From assembly GCA_963841965.1 (NCBI GenBank), contig CAWJES010000010.1:496001-560000 (forward strand): a DNA stretch of 64,000 nucleotides. Reading direction: 5' to 3'. This DNA comes from Palsa-459 sp963841965. Lineage in GTDB: Bacteria > Actinomycetota > Acidimicrobiia > Acidimicrobiales > RAAP-2. A program made the translations under genes and the position numbers. Shown piece after piece: positions 24,603 through 33,746 of the stretch. Below the pieces are notes generated by a model. That model did no database searches and had not been told where the DNA came from. It was given only the letters and a program-made list of their open reading frames with translations. The stretch's first letter is position 1. Every line of letters starts with the position of its first letter.

Positions 24603-24744
24603 GTTCGATCCCCTCCGTCGCAGTCGGCAGCGATACGCACGCTAGACCGGTTGCCGGACCGCATGCTCTCTGCAGCTGCGGCGCGGGACGCCCGCCGCCG
24701 ACGATCCTGCAGTCCGGCCTCGCCACCACACGGGACGACCCTGA

Positions 24745-25041
24745 CTACAGGTGGGGGTACCGGACTGTCGAGTCGTCCGGCGGTTCCGGGGGCCTCGGAT
24801 CCTGTCTGGTCTTTTTGCGCATGAGCGCGATGGCGGTGAGCAGGACGAGGAGGCCGACCAGGACGAGCGCGACGCCGCCGAAGAACGAGAACACGATGCG
24901 CTGGCAGCTCTGCCCGAGCGCGGTGAACGCGGAGTCCGAGCCGTTGTTGCACTGCGCGCTCTTGTGAGCGTCCACCGCGATCAGCCAGACGCCGACGCCC
25001 ATGGTCAGCAGACCCACGAACGCAACGAACCTTCTCCCCAT
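24745..25041 (-). CDS. Small two-helix membrane protein, unknown function
   Basis: A 98-residue protein with two hydrophobic helices (VAFVGLLTMGVGVWLIAV and FFGGVALVLVGLLVLLTAIA) separated by a short loop with two cysteines (AQCNNG, GQSCQR) that likely face outside, and a charged proline-rich C-terminal tail. The start was placed at the ATG at 25041 because AGGAGGGG lies upstream, although 12 bases away; a TTG at 25068 is the alternative. Function unknown. Confidence 0.6.
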   Translation of the reverse strand: MGRRFVAFVGLLTMGVGVWLIAVDAHKSAQCNNGSDSAFTALGQSCQRIVFSFFGGVALVLVGLLVLLTAIALMRKKTRQDPRPPEPPDDSTVRYPHL

Positions 25042-25188
25042 TACCCGACAGTACCCCTCCTGATTCAAGGGTCCGGAAGGATTTTCCTCACGTCACCCGA
25101 TGAGCGTGATCAGGAACGATCCGCCAGACACGAGATCCCCGACCACGGCACGCGCATGGTCGCTGCGCAGGCGGCGGCTCCCTGGGAT

Positions 25189-25230
25189 CCCGCTGTGCCG
25201 AACCGGAGGTATCCGGGTCGGCACAGCGGG
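25189..25230 (-). terminator. Strong hairpin downstream of the NIDO/FN3 gene
   Basis: Perfect 13-bp stem CCCGCTGTGCCGA (25189-25201) / TCGGCACAGCGGG (25218-25230), with a second small CCGG/CCGG stem in the loop. It is 15 bases past the stop. No U-run. Confidence 0.6.
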
Positions 25231-25244
25231 TGCAGATCGCCCTG

Positions 25245-28186
25245 CTAGCGGACCTTGAGGGTCACGGCCCCGGAGGACGAGGCGTTGTTGTTCGTGTCGC
25301 CCGAGTAGCTGGCAACCACCGAGTACGAGCCCTTCGGCAGCGACCGCGAGCCGATCCGGCACGATCCGCTCCCCGACGACAGCGTCACCGTGCACAGGGT
25401 GTTGGATCCCGCTGAGAGGCTCACCGTCCCCGTCGGCGAGGAGCCGGTGACGGTGACGGAGAACTTCACCTTCTGCTCGGAGCCGACGGCGACCGTTGAT
25501 CTCGACTGTGTGAGCGATGTCGTCGTCGACACCGGCGCCGGTGTCGCCGATGCCTCGTTCGACACGAGCGAGCTGCCGACCGCGTTGACCGCCGCCACGG
25601 TGAAGTAGTACGTAGTCCCGTTGGTCAGCGAACTCACGGCGAGCGACGTGCCCGTCACGAGGACGCCGCCGTTCACGGGCGTCGATGACTCGCCTCCCGC
25701 GGAGGTGCCGTCGAAGACGTTGTAGCCGGTGATTGGCGAGCCTCCCGTATCGGTCGGCATGGTCCAGACCAGGTTGGCGGAACCACCTCCTGGCGTTGCC
25801 GACAGATTGAGCGGCATGCTCGGCACCGTTGGCGGCGGTTCGGGCGTCGCGGACGCCTCCTCGGACGGCCCGGACCAGCCCGCCATGTTCACGGCCGTGA
25901 CGTAGAAGTAGTACTCCGTCCCGTCAGTGAGTCCGGTGACCGTGTAGTGCGTGGTCGTGACCAGCACCGGTATCACCGTCTCGTGGTTGGATGACGTGCC
26001 CACGTAGACGTTGTACCCGGCGAGCGGTGAGTTCCCGAAGCTGGCCGGTTGGCTCCAGCTGAGGGCCGACGAGCCGTCACCCGGGGCCGCACTGAGCCCG
26101 CCCAGGGGGCTCGCCGGGATCTCGGCGCTCTGGCAGTTCAGCACGATCTGCAGGTTCGCCACGGGCGGTGGCACGGAGAACGCCGGCGTCGTCACCGTGC
26201 AGCCGTTCTTGGACGCCTGGACCTCGTACCAGCCGGGCACCGTGTCCCAGCCGAAGTGGCCGGTGAGGCTCGTGGTGTCCGGGTTGACGCGGTTGGCCTG
26301 CGACATGATCGCCGATCCGCTCGGCACAGCGGTGAACGTCCGTCCTGGGAGTCCGAGGTCAGCAGCGTCACCGTCGCGCCCGAGATCGGACGAAGCGCGG
26401 AGTCGACGACCGTCCCGCTCGGGTCGATGTAGATGCTGAAGGGCACGACCGAGTCGTCCGTCGGATCCGGGCACGTGATCGTCATGGTGACCGTCCCGGC
26501 CCCGTGCATCGGATAGACGGCCGGGAGCGTCCCGGTGAACGTCCCGGGCGGTCCCTCGGTCAGCTGCAGGGACGGGTTGGGCACTGTCTGGGTCTGACCG
26601 GTCTGCGTGTTCTCCGCCGTGATCGTCACCGACACGGTCCCGCCGGGACATGCCTGGGTGCTGAAGGGCGCCGGGATGTTCCAGTTGATGATCGGGACCT
26701 GGTTGCCACCGACGGTCGTCGTGCCGACCCCCGTCACGACGGTGCCGTCGGGCGGCGGCGTCGGTCCGGTCATCGTGAAGTTCTGGACGGTCGTGTTGTT
26801 CGTCGTCACCGTGTCAGGGCCCTGTGTGTTCCCGTTGAGTGGGCTCCCCGAGGGCGGCGAGACCGTCACGTCGTAACTTCCCGGGGCCACGCCGAGCAGG
26901 GTGTAGTTCCCGCCCCCGTCCGTGTTGCCTCGGTAGCAGATCAAGGCGACCGGGGCCAGCGCCGCGTTGGTGGGGTTCTGCTGGCACGCCGAGATGATCG
27001 CGCCGGCGACTGGCGTCCCCGTGCCGGTCACGTTGCCCGAGATCGTGCCGCCCTCGCCCGTTGCGCGGATTTGGAAGATGTACTGCCCGGGCGCGGGCGA
27101 GTTCTGACTGCCTGCGATGAGCGAGTCCGGGCCGCCGTCGATGAACGCGCCGTTCACGCCGGAACCCGCGAGCTCCAGCGCGTTGTGGCCGTTCGTGTAG
27201 CCCACCTGGGCCGAGGCCCCGCCCCGGCACTCGCCGTTGCCGCCGCTCGCCTGGCCAGTCTCCCACTGGATCTGGTCGTAGTTGTACTCGATGTCGAAGT
27301 CTCCCGGGGCGATGTCCGATCGGTCGATGAGCAGCACCTGGAAGTAGTTGAGGCCGCCGTTGTTCGTAGAGAAGCAGGCGACGCCCGGCCAGTTGACTCC
27401 GAAGGCCTCGTGGCCGTCGACCAAGCCGTCGCCGTAGGTGACGAGGCCGCTGTCCGACGGGTCGGTCATCACGTCAGCCCAGTACGGGGCGATGATCGGC
27501 GAGCCGTACGTGGAGAGGCCCGACGGCGTGTAGGCGCTGAGTGGGCCGTTGAACGTGAGGTTGCCGTTGTTGTTCACCCACAGGCTGCTGTACGTGTTCC
27601 CGAAGAAGTCGAGCAGGAAGGGCAGGGTCACCTGGCCCGTCGAACCGTCGTCGTTCGCGGGCAGGATGTTGGTGTTGAAGCCCGGGACGATCGCATCGCC
27701 GGTCGGTGCGGTCTGGACGACGGTGATCGCCTGCTGCACCTGGGCGGCGGGGCCGTAGGTGACGCCGTCGCCCGGCTGGTTCGCGTCGATGATGCAGCGA
27801 CCGGGATTCACGTAGCTGACGGTGTCGCCGAGGATCGTGCAGGCGCCATTCGTGGTCGTGCCATCCACGGTGAGGGTCACGGTCAGGCCCGACGATGCCG
27901 TCGGCGCGAGGGTCGACTGGTTCCCCACGAGTCCGGACGCAGGGGCGGCGAACGTGATGACGTTGGTCGGGCCGGCCGTCGCGGACGCGGGCGAGGCAAC
28001 GAGGGCCGTCGCACCGAGCGAGCCCACGACCAGCGCGAGGGAGAGCAGGCCGCCCCTCGCCGAGCGCGTGGCGGTTCGGGGCCGACCGCTCGAGGATGGG
28101 CTCCGGTGAAGATAAGTCCGCGGGTACCCGGTGTCAACTGCCTCGGCGCATCGTGGGCATGCTTTGGCCGTCCGACCTCGCTGCAC
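25245..28186 (-). CDS. Secreted NIDO / fibronectin-III surface protein, interrupted by one frameshift
   Basis: About 980 residues after joining two frames. The start is uncertain: GTG at 28186 gives a long basic leader before the hydrophobic signal LLSLALVVGSLGATALVAS and ASA cleavage site. A nidogen-like (NIDO) domain follows: LPFLLDFFGNTYSSLWVNNN, GSPIIAPYWADV, YFQVLLIDRSDIAPGDFDIE, NYDQIQWETG. Next are carboxypeptidase-regulatory-like repeats (GGGNYTLLGVAPGSYDVTV). Near 26340 one base appears lost: GATVTLLTSDSQDG in one frame continues as RTFTAVPSGSAIM in the next. Two FN3 domains and a C-terminal Ig-like domain (VKFSVTVTGSSPTGTVSL) end the protein. It is paralogous at its C-terminus to the next gene. 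There is no sortase motif or obvious anchor. It is probably an adhesin-like or matrix protein. Confidence 0.75.
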
Positions 28187-28363
28187 CTGGACTCGGCCGG
28201 TCTCGGACGGTCCGCGCGAGACGAACCACGTGCCTGTCGATCCGATTCGCCCGCCGGTGCGACAACCTTCGGGACGCCACACGCTCTGGGACTGCGTCGA
28301 TGCCGTGCGCGGGCGCCCGTCCCGTGCCGCAACAGGCGTTCGGGTCATCCTCGCGGCGCGTCA

Positions 28364-28408
28364 GTCCAGGGTTCCCGTGCCTGCGCGTGGCGCCGGGGAA
28401 CCCTGGAC
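28364..28408 (-). terminator. Strong hairpin downstream of the FN3-repeat gene
   Basis: Perfect 13-bp stem GTCCAGGGTTCCC (28364-28376) / GGGAACCCTGGAC (28396-28408), loop 19 bases, starting 14 bases past the FN3 gene stop on the minus strand. No U-run. Confidence 0.6.
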
Positions 28409-28421
28409 CGTCACGCTCGCG

Positions 28422-31400
28422 TCAGGCCGTGATCGTCAGCTTCTTGCCGGCCGAGTTCGAGGCGCCGTAACTCGACGTCCCGCCGTAGGCGGCGACCACG
28501 GTGTACGTGCCGACCTTGAGCGCCTTCGCCGGCAGCACGCACCTGCCGCTTCCTGCCGACAGCACCGCGCTGCAGTAGGCCTTTGCGCCGATCTTGATCT
28601 TGACGGTGCCCGTCACTGCCGGGCCCGCTCCGACCCCGGTCACCTGCACGATGAACGTCACCGTCTGCTGGGCTGCGTAGTGGATCACGGTCTTGGACAA
28701 GGTCAGCGACGTGCTGCTGGCTCCCTTCGCCGGTGCCGAGCTCGCCTCGTTCGACGCAGCCGACGATCCCTGCGCGTTGACCGCCGTGACCGTGAAGTAG
28801 TACGTCGTGCCGTTGGTGAGCCCCGCAGCCGTGTACGCCGTCGCCGTGATGGGCGACGCGTTGAGGGGGGTTCCGGTCTCCCCTCCCGGCGTCGTGCCTC
28901 GGAAGACGTCGTAGCCGAGCAGGGCGGTCCCACCGGTGCTCGACGGTGCGCTCCAGGACAGGGCGGCCGAGCCGTTGCCTGCCTTCGCTGTGAGACCCGA
29001 CGGTGCGCCGGGGACCGTCACCGGTGTTCCGCTCATCTCATTTGATGGCGCGGAGTTGCCCAGTGCGTTCACCGCCTCCACCGTGAAGTAGTACGTCGTC
29101 CCATTCGTCAGGCCCTGGACCGCGTACGTCGTGTCGGGAACCGGCGACGGGTTGTCAGGCGTGCCCGACTCGGCGCCCGACGTGCTCCCGACATAGACGT
29201 CGTACCCGAGGATCGCCGACCCGCCCGTGCTCGACGGGGCGACCCAGGTGAGCGTCACCGAGCCGTTGCCGACCGTCACGGGCAGCAGCACAGGATGGCT
29301 CGGCACGGTGCCGGCGGTCGTCGACGCCTCATTGGACGGCTGCGAGGCGCCCACGACGTTGACCGCCTTGACGACGAAGTAGTAGGTGACGCCGTTCGAG
29401 AGCCCGTTCACCTGGTAGCTGGTGCCGGACACGAGCGCCCCGTTGACGGGGATCTGGGATTCGCCGCCCGAGGACATGCCCGCGTAGACGTTGTAGCCGA
29501 GGATCGACGCGCCGCCGTCGCTGGACGGTGCGGTCCACGACAGCGAGGCCGACTGGTCGCCGACGGTCGCCGACAGCCCCGTCGGTGCACCCGGCACCGT
29601 CGCGGGCGACCCGGACGCCTCGTTGGATGCGGCCGACGGCCCCACCGAGTTCAGCGCCTTGACGGTGAAGAAGTAGGTGGTCCCCGTCGTGAGCCCGCTG
29701 ACCGTCACCGAGGTACCCGTGATCGGGATCCCGCCGTTGATCGGCGTGGCGGACTCGCCCCCGGGCGACGTGCCCTGGAACGCGTCGTAGCCGAGGATCG
29801 CCGACCCGCCGTTGCTTGCGGGTGCCGTCCAGGAGAGCGTCACCGATCCGCTGCCCGGTGACGCGGCGAGCCCGGTCGGGGCCCCCGGCGCGACGGCAAA
29901 GCTCGCGCTCGCCTCGTTGGACGGCTGCGACGCGCCGTGGACATTGACCGCCGCGACCGTGAAGTAGTAGGTGAAGCCGCTCGCCAGCGCGGTGATCGTG
30001 GTCGTGGTGCCCGTGATGAGCGTCGCGCCGTTGACGGGGGTGCCGTAGTCCTCACCGCCCGGGGAGGTGCCCTGGTAGACGTCGTAGCCGAGGACCGTGG
30101 CACCGCCGTTGTTCGCGGGTGCGACCCAGGTGAGCGTCGCGGACGACACTCCGACGACGGCCACCAGGGTGGTTGGGGCACCCGGCACCGTGATCGGTGC
30201 GCTGGACGTCGCCTCGTTCGAGGCCGCGGAACCGCCGACCGCGTTCACGGCCTTGACGGTGAAGTAGTAGGTCACTCCGTTCGTGAGCCCCGTCGCGGTG
30301 TACGACGTGGTGGTGACGAGCGTCGTGCCGTTGACGGGTGTCGTGTAGTTCTCGCCGCCGGTCGTCGTGCCCTGGTACACGTCGTACCCGAGGATCGTCG
30401 CACCGCCCGTGCTCGCCGGTGCGGTCCACGTGAGGGCCGCCGACCCGTTGCCCGGGGTCGCCGCCAGACCGGTCGGGGCGCCCGGCACCGCAGCCCCAGG
30501 GGCCGTCAGGCCCTCATTCGATGCCACGGAGCTGCCGATGGCGTTCACGGCCTTCACCGTGAAGTAGTAGGTGGTGCCGTTGGTGAGACCCGTCACCGTG
30601 GCCGTGGGCCCCGCCACGAGCGATGAGCCGTTGATCGGCGTTGTGTAGTTCTCGCCGCCGGAGGACGTGCCCTGGTAGATGTTGTAGCCGAGGATCGCCG
30701 AGCCGCCGGTGTTGGCGGGTGCGACCCAGGACAACGAGGCGAGTGCGTTCCCCGTTGTCGCCACGAGACCGGTCGGTGCCCCCGGGGCGGTCGGCACGGG
30801 ATTGCCGATGGCCTCGTTCGACGGGAGCGACGCCCCCTGGGTGTTGACCGCCTTGACGGTGAAGTAGTACGTGTCGCCGTTGGTGAGCCCGCTGACCGTG
30901 TAGGTGAGCCCCGTCACCAGCGAACCGTTGACGGGCGTCGCCGACTCGGATCCCGACGCCGAGCCCTGGTAGACGTCGTAGCCCAAGATGGCGGACCCGC
31001 CTGACGACGAGGGGGCGCTCCACGTGAGTGCGACCGAGGCATTGCTCGAGACCTGGGACAGGCCCGTCGGAGCGCCGGGCACGAGGGCGGGCGCGGCGGA
31101 CGCCTCGTTCGATGCGATCGAGCTGCCGTTGACGTTTACCGCCTTCACGGTGAACCAGTACGTGATCCCGTTGGTGAGCCCGCCCACGACATAGGTGAGT
31201 CCGGTGACCGTGGCCCCGTTGATCGGGGTCGCCGACTCGCCGCCCGACGAGAACCCGAGATAGACGTTGTAGCCGAGGATCGGGGATCCGCCGTCGCTCG
31301 TCGGCGCGACCCAGGTGAGGCTCACCGCGCCGTTGACCGGCTGGGCTGCGAGCGAGGTCGGTGCACCGGGCACCGCCGGGACCGCCGACGCGGACGTCGC

Positions 31401-31499
31401 CCACAGCGCGCCTCCCGCGAGGGTCCCAGCCGCCGCGAGGCAGACAGCCGCCCCTGCCCGCACAACCGCACTCCGGAGTCCTGCCCGCTGACGTCCCAT
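28422..31499 (-). CDS. Secreted protein of nine fibronectin type III repeats plus an Ig-like domain
   Basis: A 1025-residue exported protein. Signal peptide: GLRSAVVRAGAAVCLAAAGT, cleavage around SASA. Then nine FN3 modules of ~95 residues, each beginning VPGAPTGL or a variant and carrying LSWxAPxxxGGSxILGYxVYxG and LTNGTTYYFTVKAVNxxGxSxxSNEAS. The last ~95 residues form an Ig-like domain (VTFIVQVTGVGAGPAVTGTV, YTVVAAYGGTSSYG). The ATG at 31499 was chosen for its GAGGGG site 7 bases upstream. There is no catalytic domain or membrane anchor, so a surface-layer, adhesion or matrix role is inferred. The repeats are highly similar at DNA level, which favours recombination and repeat-number change. 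Confidence 0.88.
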   Translation of the reverse strand: MGRQRAGLRSAVVRAGAAVCLAAAGTLAGGALWATSASAVPAVPGAPTSLAAQPVNGAVSLTWVAPTSDGGSPILGYNVYLGFSSGGESATPINGATVTGLTYVVGGLTNGITYWFTVKAVNVNGSSIASNEASAAPALVPGAPTGLSQVSSNASVALTWSAPSSSGGSAILGYDVYQGSASGSESATPVNGSLVTGLTYTVSGLTNGDTYYFTVKAVNTQGASLPSNEAIGNPVPTAPGAPTGLVATTGNALASLSWVAPANTGGSAILGYNIYQGTSSGGENYTTPINGSSLVAGPTATVTGLTNGTTYYFTVKAVNAIGSSVASNEGLTAPGAAVPGAPTGLAATPGNGSAALTWTAPASTGGATILGYDVYQGTTTGGENYTTPVNGTTLVTTTSYTATGLTNGVTYYFTVKAVNAVGGSAASNEATSSAPITVPGAPTTLVAVVGVSSATLTWVAPANNGGATVLGYDVYQGTSPGGEDYGTPVNGATLITGTTTTITALASGFTYYFTVAAVNVHGASQPSNEASASFAVAPGAPTGLAASPGSGSVTLSWTAPASNGGSAILGYDAFQGTSPGGESATPINGGIPITGTSVTVSGLTTGTTYFFTVKALNSVGPSAASNEASGSPATVPGAPTGLSATVGDQSASLSWTAPSSDGGASILGYNVYAGMSSGGESQIPVNGALVSGTSYQVNGLSNGVTYYFVVKAVNVVGASQPSNEASTTAGTVPSHPVLLPVTVGNGSVTLTWVAPSSTGGSAILGYDVYVGSTSGAESGTPDNPSPVPDTTYAVQGLTNGTTYYFTVEAVNALGNSAPSNEMSGTPVTVPGAPSGLTAKAGNGSAALSWSAPSSTGGTALLGYDVFRGTTPGGETGTPLNASPITATAYTAAGLTNGTTYYFTVTAVNAQGSSAASNEASSAPAKGASSTSLTLSKTVIHYAAQQTVTFIVQVTGVGAGPAVTGTVKIKIGAKAYCSAVLSAGSGRCVLPAKALKVGTYTVVAAYGGTSSYGASNSAGKKLTITA
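28740..31360. repeat. Tandem ~285-bp coding repeats (FN3 array)
   Basis: Nine in-frame tandem units, recognisable by recurring tracts such as ACGGTGAAGTAGTA and TCGTTCGA on the plus strand. The units are similar but not identical. Confidence 0.8.
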
Positions 31500-31641
31500 G
31501 TCGCACCCCCTCGTAGACACCCGAACTTACGCGAACGGACCCGTCCCGTGGGCGCCCAGTGGGGACGGGAAAGGTGCGGCGCGCATCGCACGGTGCGCGA
31601 GACTGCACGGGGCGAGGGGAGCCGAGTGATGACGCTGGAGG

Positions 31642-32931
31642 ATGGCAGGGCCGATGCACACGCCTGAGATCCTCGAGGTCCTTGCCGGCGTCATGCTCCT
31701 CTACGGGATCGTCGCCAAGCGCCTCGACAGCATGTGGATCTCGGCGCCCGTCATCTTCGTCGTGTGCGGAGTGCTCCTCGGCATCGGCACATCCGGCGCC
31801 GACCACCCCACGGTGAGCACGGAGTGGGTGAAGATCGCCACCGAGCTGACGCTGGCGGTGCTCCTGTTCGCGGACGCCTCGACCATCCGGATCCGCGACG
31901 CGGAGAAGGGGATCGGGATCCCGGCCCGGCTCCTCGGCCTCGGCCTCCCGCTCACCGCGGCCGCGGGGACGGCCGTGGCGCTCCTCATCCTCCCGGGGCT
32001 CGGCTGGGCGCAGTGCGCGCTCCTCGCGTGCATCCTCGCCCCGACGGATGCCGCGCTCGGTCTCGCCGTCGTCACGAACCCTGTCGTCCCGTCGAGGATC
32101 CGCCGCTCGCTCAACATCGAGTCGGGCCTGAACGACGGACTGACGGCACCCTTCGTCACGCTGTTCCTCGCCATCACCATCGCAGAGCAGGCGCACGGCG
32201 CGCACACCCACGTCCTCACGAGCGCCCTCGCCGTCTTCGGCGGCGGCGGGCTTGGCATCGCGATCGGCGGGTCGGTCGGATGGCTCTCGAGGTTCACCAG
32301 CGCGCGGGGCTGGATGTCGGGAACCTCCGCGCAGTTGGTCGTCCTCGCGACGCCGCTCTTCTGCTACGCCGTCGCCCTGGCCGTCGGCGCCAACGGGTTC
32401 GTCGCCGCGTACATCTGCGGTTTCGCATTCGGCGAGGCCTCGAGGCGGCAGTTCCTCGAGGCCGAGGGATTCACCGAGTCCGTCGGGCTGTACGCGTCGT
32501 TCATCGTGTGGGCGATCTTCGGCGAGCTCTTCGTGTATCCCGAGTTGCGGCTCGGCTTCGCCGCCCGTCCCATCCTCTACGCGGTGCTCAGCCTTACTGT
32601 CATCCGGATGGTCCCCGTCGCGATCTCGATGCTCGGCGCGCGCCTCAAGCCGGTGACCGTGGCGTTCATGGGCTGGTTCGGGCCGCGCGGCCTCGCCTCG
32701 GTGGTCTTCACCCTGCTCGCGATCGAGTCGCTGCCCGGACACGCCGCGCTCCCCGAGCTGGGGCAGGTCGCCACGTGGACGATCCTGCTCTCCGTGGTGC
32801 TGCACGGGTTCACCGCCACACCGCTCGCAGCGCGCTACGGCAGGCGGATCGCGGGCATGGGCGACGGCCTCGTCGAGATGGAGGACACCGGGGCGACGAT
32901 CCAGTTCCGCCGGCGCTCGCTCACCCGCTGA
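31642..32931 (+). CDS. Cation/proton antiporter (CPA1/NhaP-type)
   Basis: A 429-residue membrane protein with about 12 helices. Family features are ADASTIRIRDAEKGIGIPAR, the transport-site LACILAPTDAALGLAVV (PTD motif), SLNIESGLNDGLTAPFV (ESxxND motif, with the Asn-Asp pair of electroneutral CPA1 exchangers) and MGWFGPRGLASVVF. It probably exchanges Na+ or K+ for H+. There is no large C-terminal regulatory domain. The ATG at 31642 sits directly after GGAGG; the ATG at 31654 is a possible alternative with better spacing. It is divergent from the FN3 gene. Confidence 0.9.
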   Translation: MAGPMHTPEILEVLAGVMLLYGIVAKRLDSMWISAPVIFVVCGVLLGIGTSGADHPTVSTEWVKIATELTLAVLLFADASTIRIRDAEKGIGIPARLLGLGLPLTAAAGTAVALLILPGLGWAQCALLACILAPTDAALGLAVVTNPVVPSRIRRSLNIESGLNDGLTAPFVTLFLAITIAEQAHGAHTHVLTSALAVFGGGGLGIAIGGSVGWLSRFTSARGWMSGTSAQLVVLATPLFCYAVALAVGANGFVAAYICGFAFGEASRRQFLEAEGFTESVGLYASFIVWAIFGELFVYPELRLGFAARPILYAVLSLTVIRMVPVAISMLGARLKPVTVAFMGWFGPRGLASVVFTLLAIESLPGHAALPELGQVATWTILLSVVLHGFTATPLAARYGRRIAGMGDGLVEMEDTGATIQFRRRSLTR

Positions 32932-32943
32932 ACCGGTCGGCTC

Positions 32944-33459
32944 CTAGCGCGAGCAGAACTCCTCGAGGGCGCCGGCCTCGGTCGCCACGTGCTCGACGAA
33001 CCCGTTCGCGATTCCCCGCTCGACGGCCTCGCCGACGAAGGGGACCTTCACCGAGAGGTCGCCCGTGACACGCTCGATGGTCGCCGTGCCGTCCTCCTCG
33101 AAGCTGAGTTGCGCCTCGCAGGTGAGCAGGCCCTCGTAGTGGTCCGGCACGACGTGCAGCGTGCCGCTGTGCGTCGAGAGGTCGCAGCGCACCTCGATGA
33201 CCCACGTCAGCCGTTCGGCGTCGACGAACCGTGCGGCGAGCGGCGGGAGCGTTCCCACGTACCGCCAGCGCACCGACGTGCGCAGCACCCCATCGTCGAC
33301 GGAGAGCGACAGCGGTTCGGGCGCGCCGAGCCCGGGGCTCGAGCCCGCGGCCTCGTACCACGCGGGGTCTGCGAGCGCCGCGACGACGCGGTCGCGCGGG
33401 ACCTCGATCCGCTGGGTGACGTCGATCCTCACCGGACGGATCCCCACGGCGAAGACCAC
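32944..33459 (-). CDS. DUF2505 (SRPBCC-like) protein
   Basis: A 171-residue cytosolic protein of the START/SRPBCC-like DUF2505 family found in actinobacteria. The pattern is IEVPRDRVVAALADPAWYEAA at the N-terminus, alternating beta strands (LRTSVRWRYVG, LTWVIEVRCD), and a C-terminal helix KVPFVGEAVERGIANGFVEH that would close a hydrophobic pocket. The ligand is unknown. The N-terminus may instead be the in-frame GTG at 33432. It is convergent with the antiporter and divergent from the response regulator. Confidence 0.75.
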   Translation of the reverse strand: MVFAVGIRPVRIDVTQRIEVPRDRVVAALADPAWYEAAGSSPGLGAPEPLSLSVDDGVLRTSVRWRYVGTLPPLAARFVDAERLTWVIEVRCDLSTHSGTLHVVPDHYEGLLTCEAQLSFEEDGTATIERVTGDLSVKVPFVGEAVERGIANGFVEHVATEAGALEEFCSR

Positions 33460-33549
33460 GCCGAGTCGCTGCTTCTACGCCGGCTCTCAGGCACGCGCGC
33501 AGGATAGCCCTGCACAGATCACGCAAGGACCACCTCTGTTTCGGGCGCA

Positions 33550-33571
33550 CTTCACCGTGCGTTCACCTGTG
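33550..33571 (+). promoter_or_regulatory. PHO-box-like direct repeat upstream of the response regulator
   Basis: Two adjacent 11-base units, CTTCACCGTGC and GTTCACCTGTG, match the GTTCACC direct-repeat layout of actinobacterial PhoP boxes; a weak third unit follows. It lies about 175 bases before the response-regulator ATG and could control it or the divergent DUF2505 gene. Confidence 0.5.
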
Positions 33572-33647
33572 ACCCATACGGTGCGTGCGTGGCATGGCCC
33601 CGGCGGAACTCTCCCCCTCGGTCGACGGTCATGCCCACTTCGAGCGG

Positions 33648-33685
33648 CTGCGGTGCGCCGGACTCTCCCATCCGGCGCACCGCAG
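33648..33685. repeat. Perfect 15-bp inverted repeat in the response-regulator leader
   Basis: CTGCGGTGCGCCGGA (33648-33662) and its exact complement (33671-33685) flank an 8-base spacer. It is 60 bases upstream of the ATG, without a U-run. Attenuator, transcript-stabilising hairpin or protein site are all possible. Confidence 0.6.
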
Positions 33686-33746
33686 CGACCGCAAGGCGGA
33701 AATCCCCCTCGGTCTCGCAGTCGTCCAGATTCTGCACCGTGCACGC

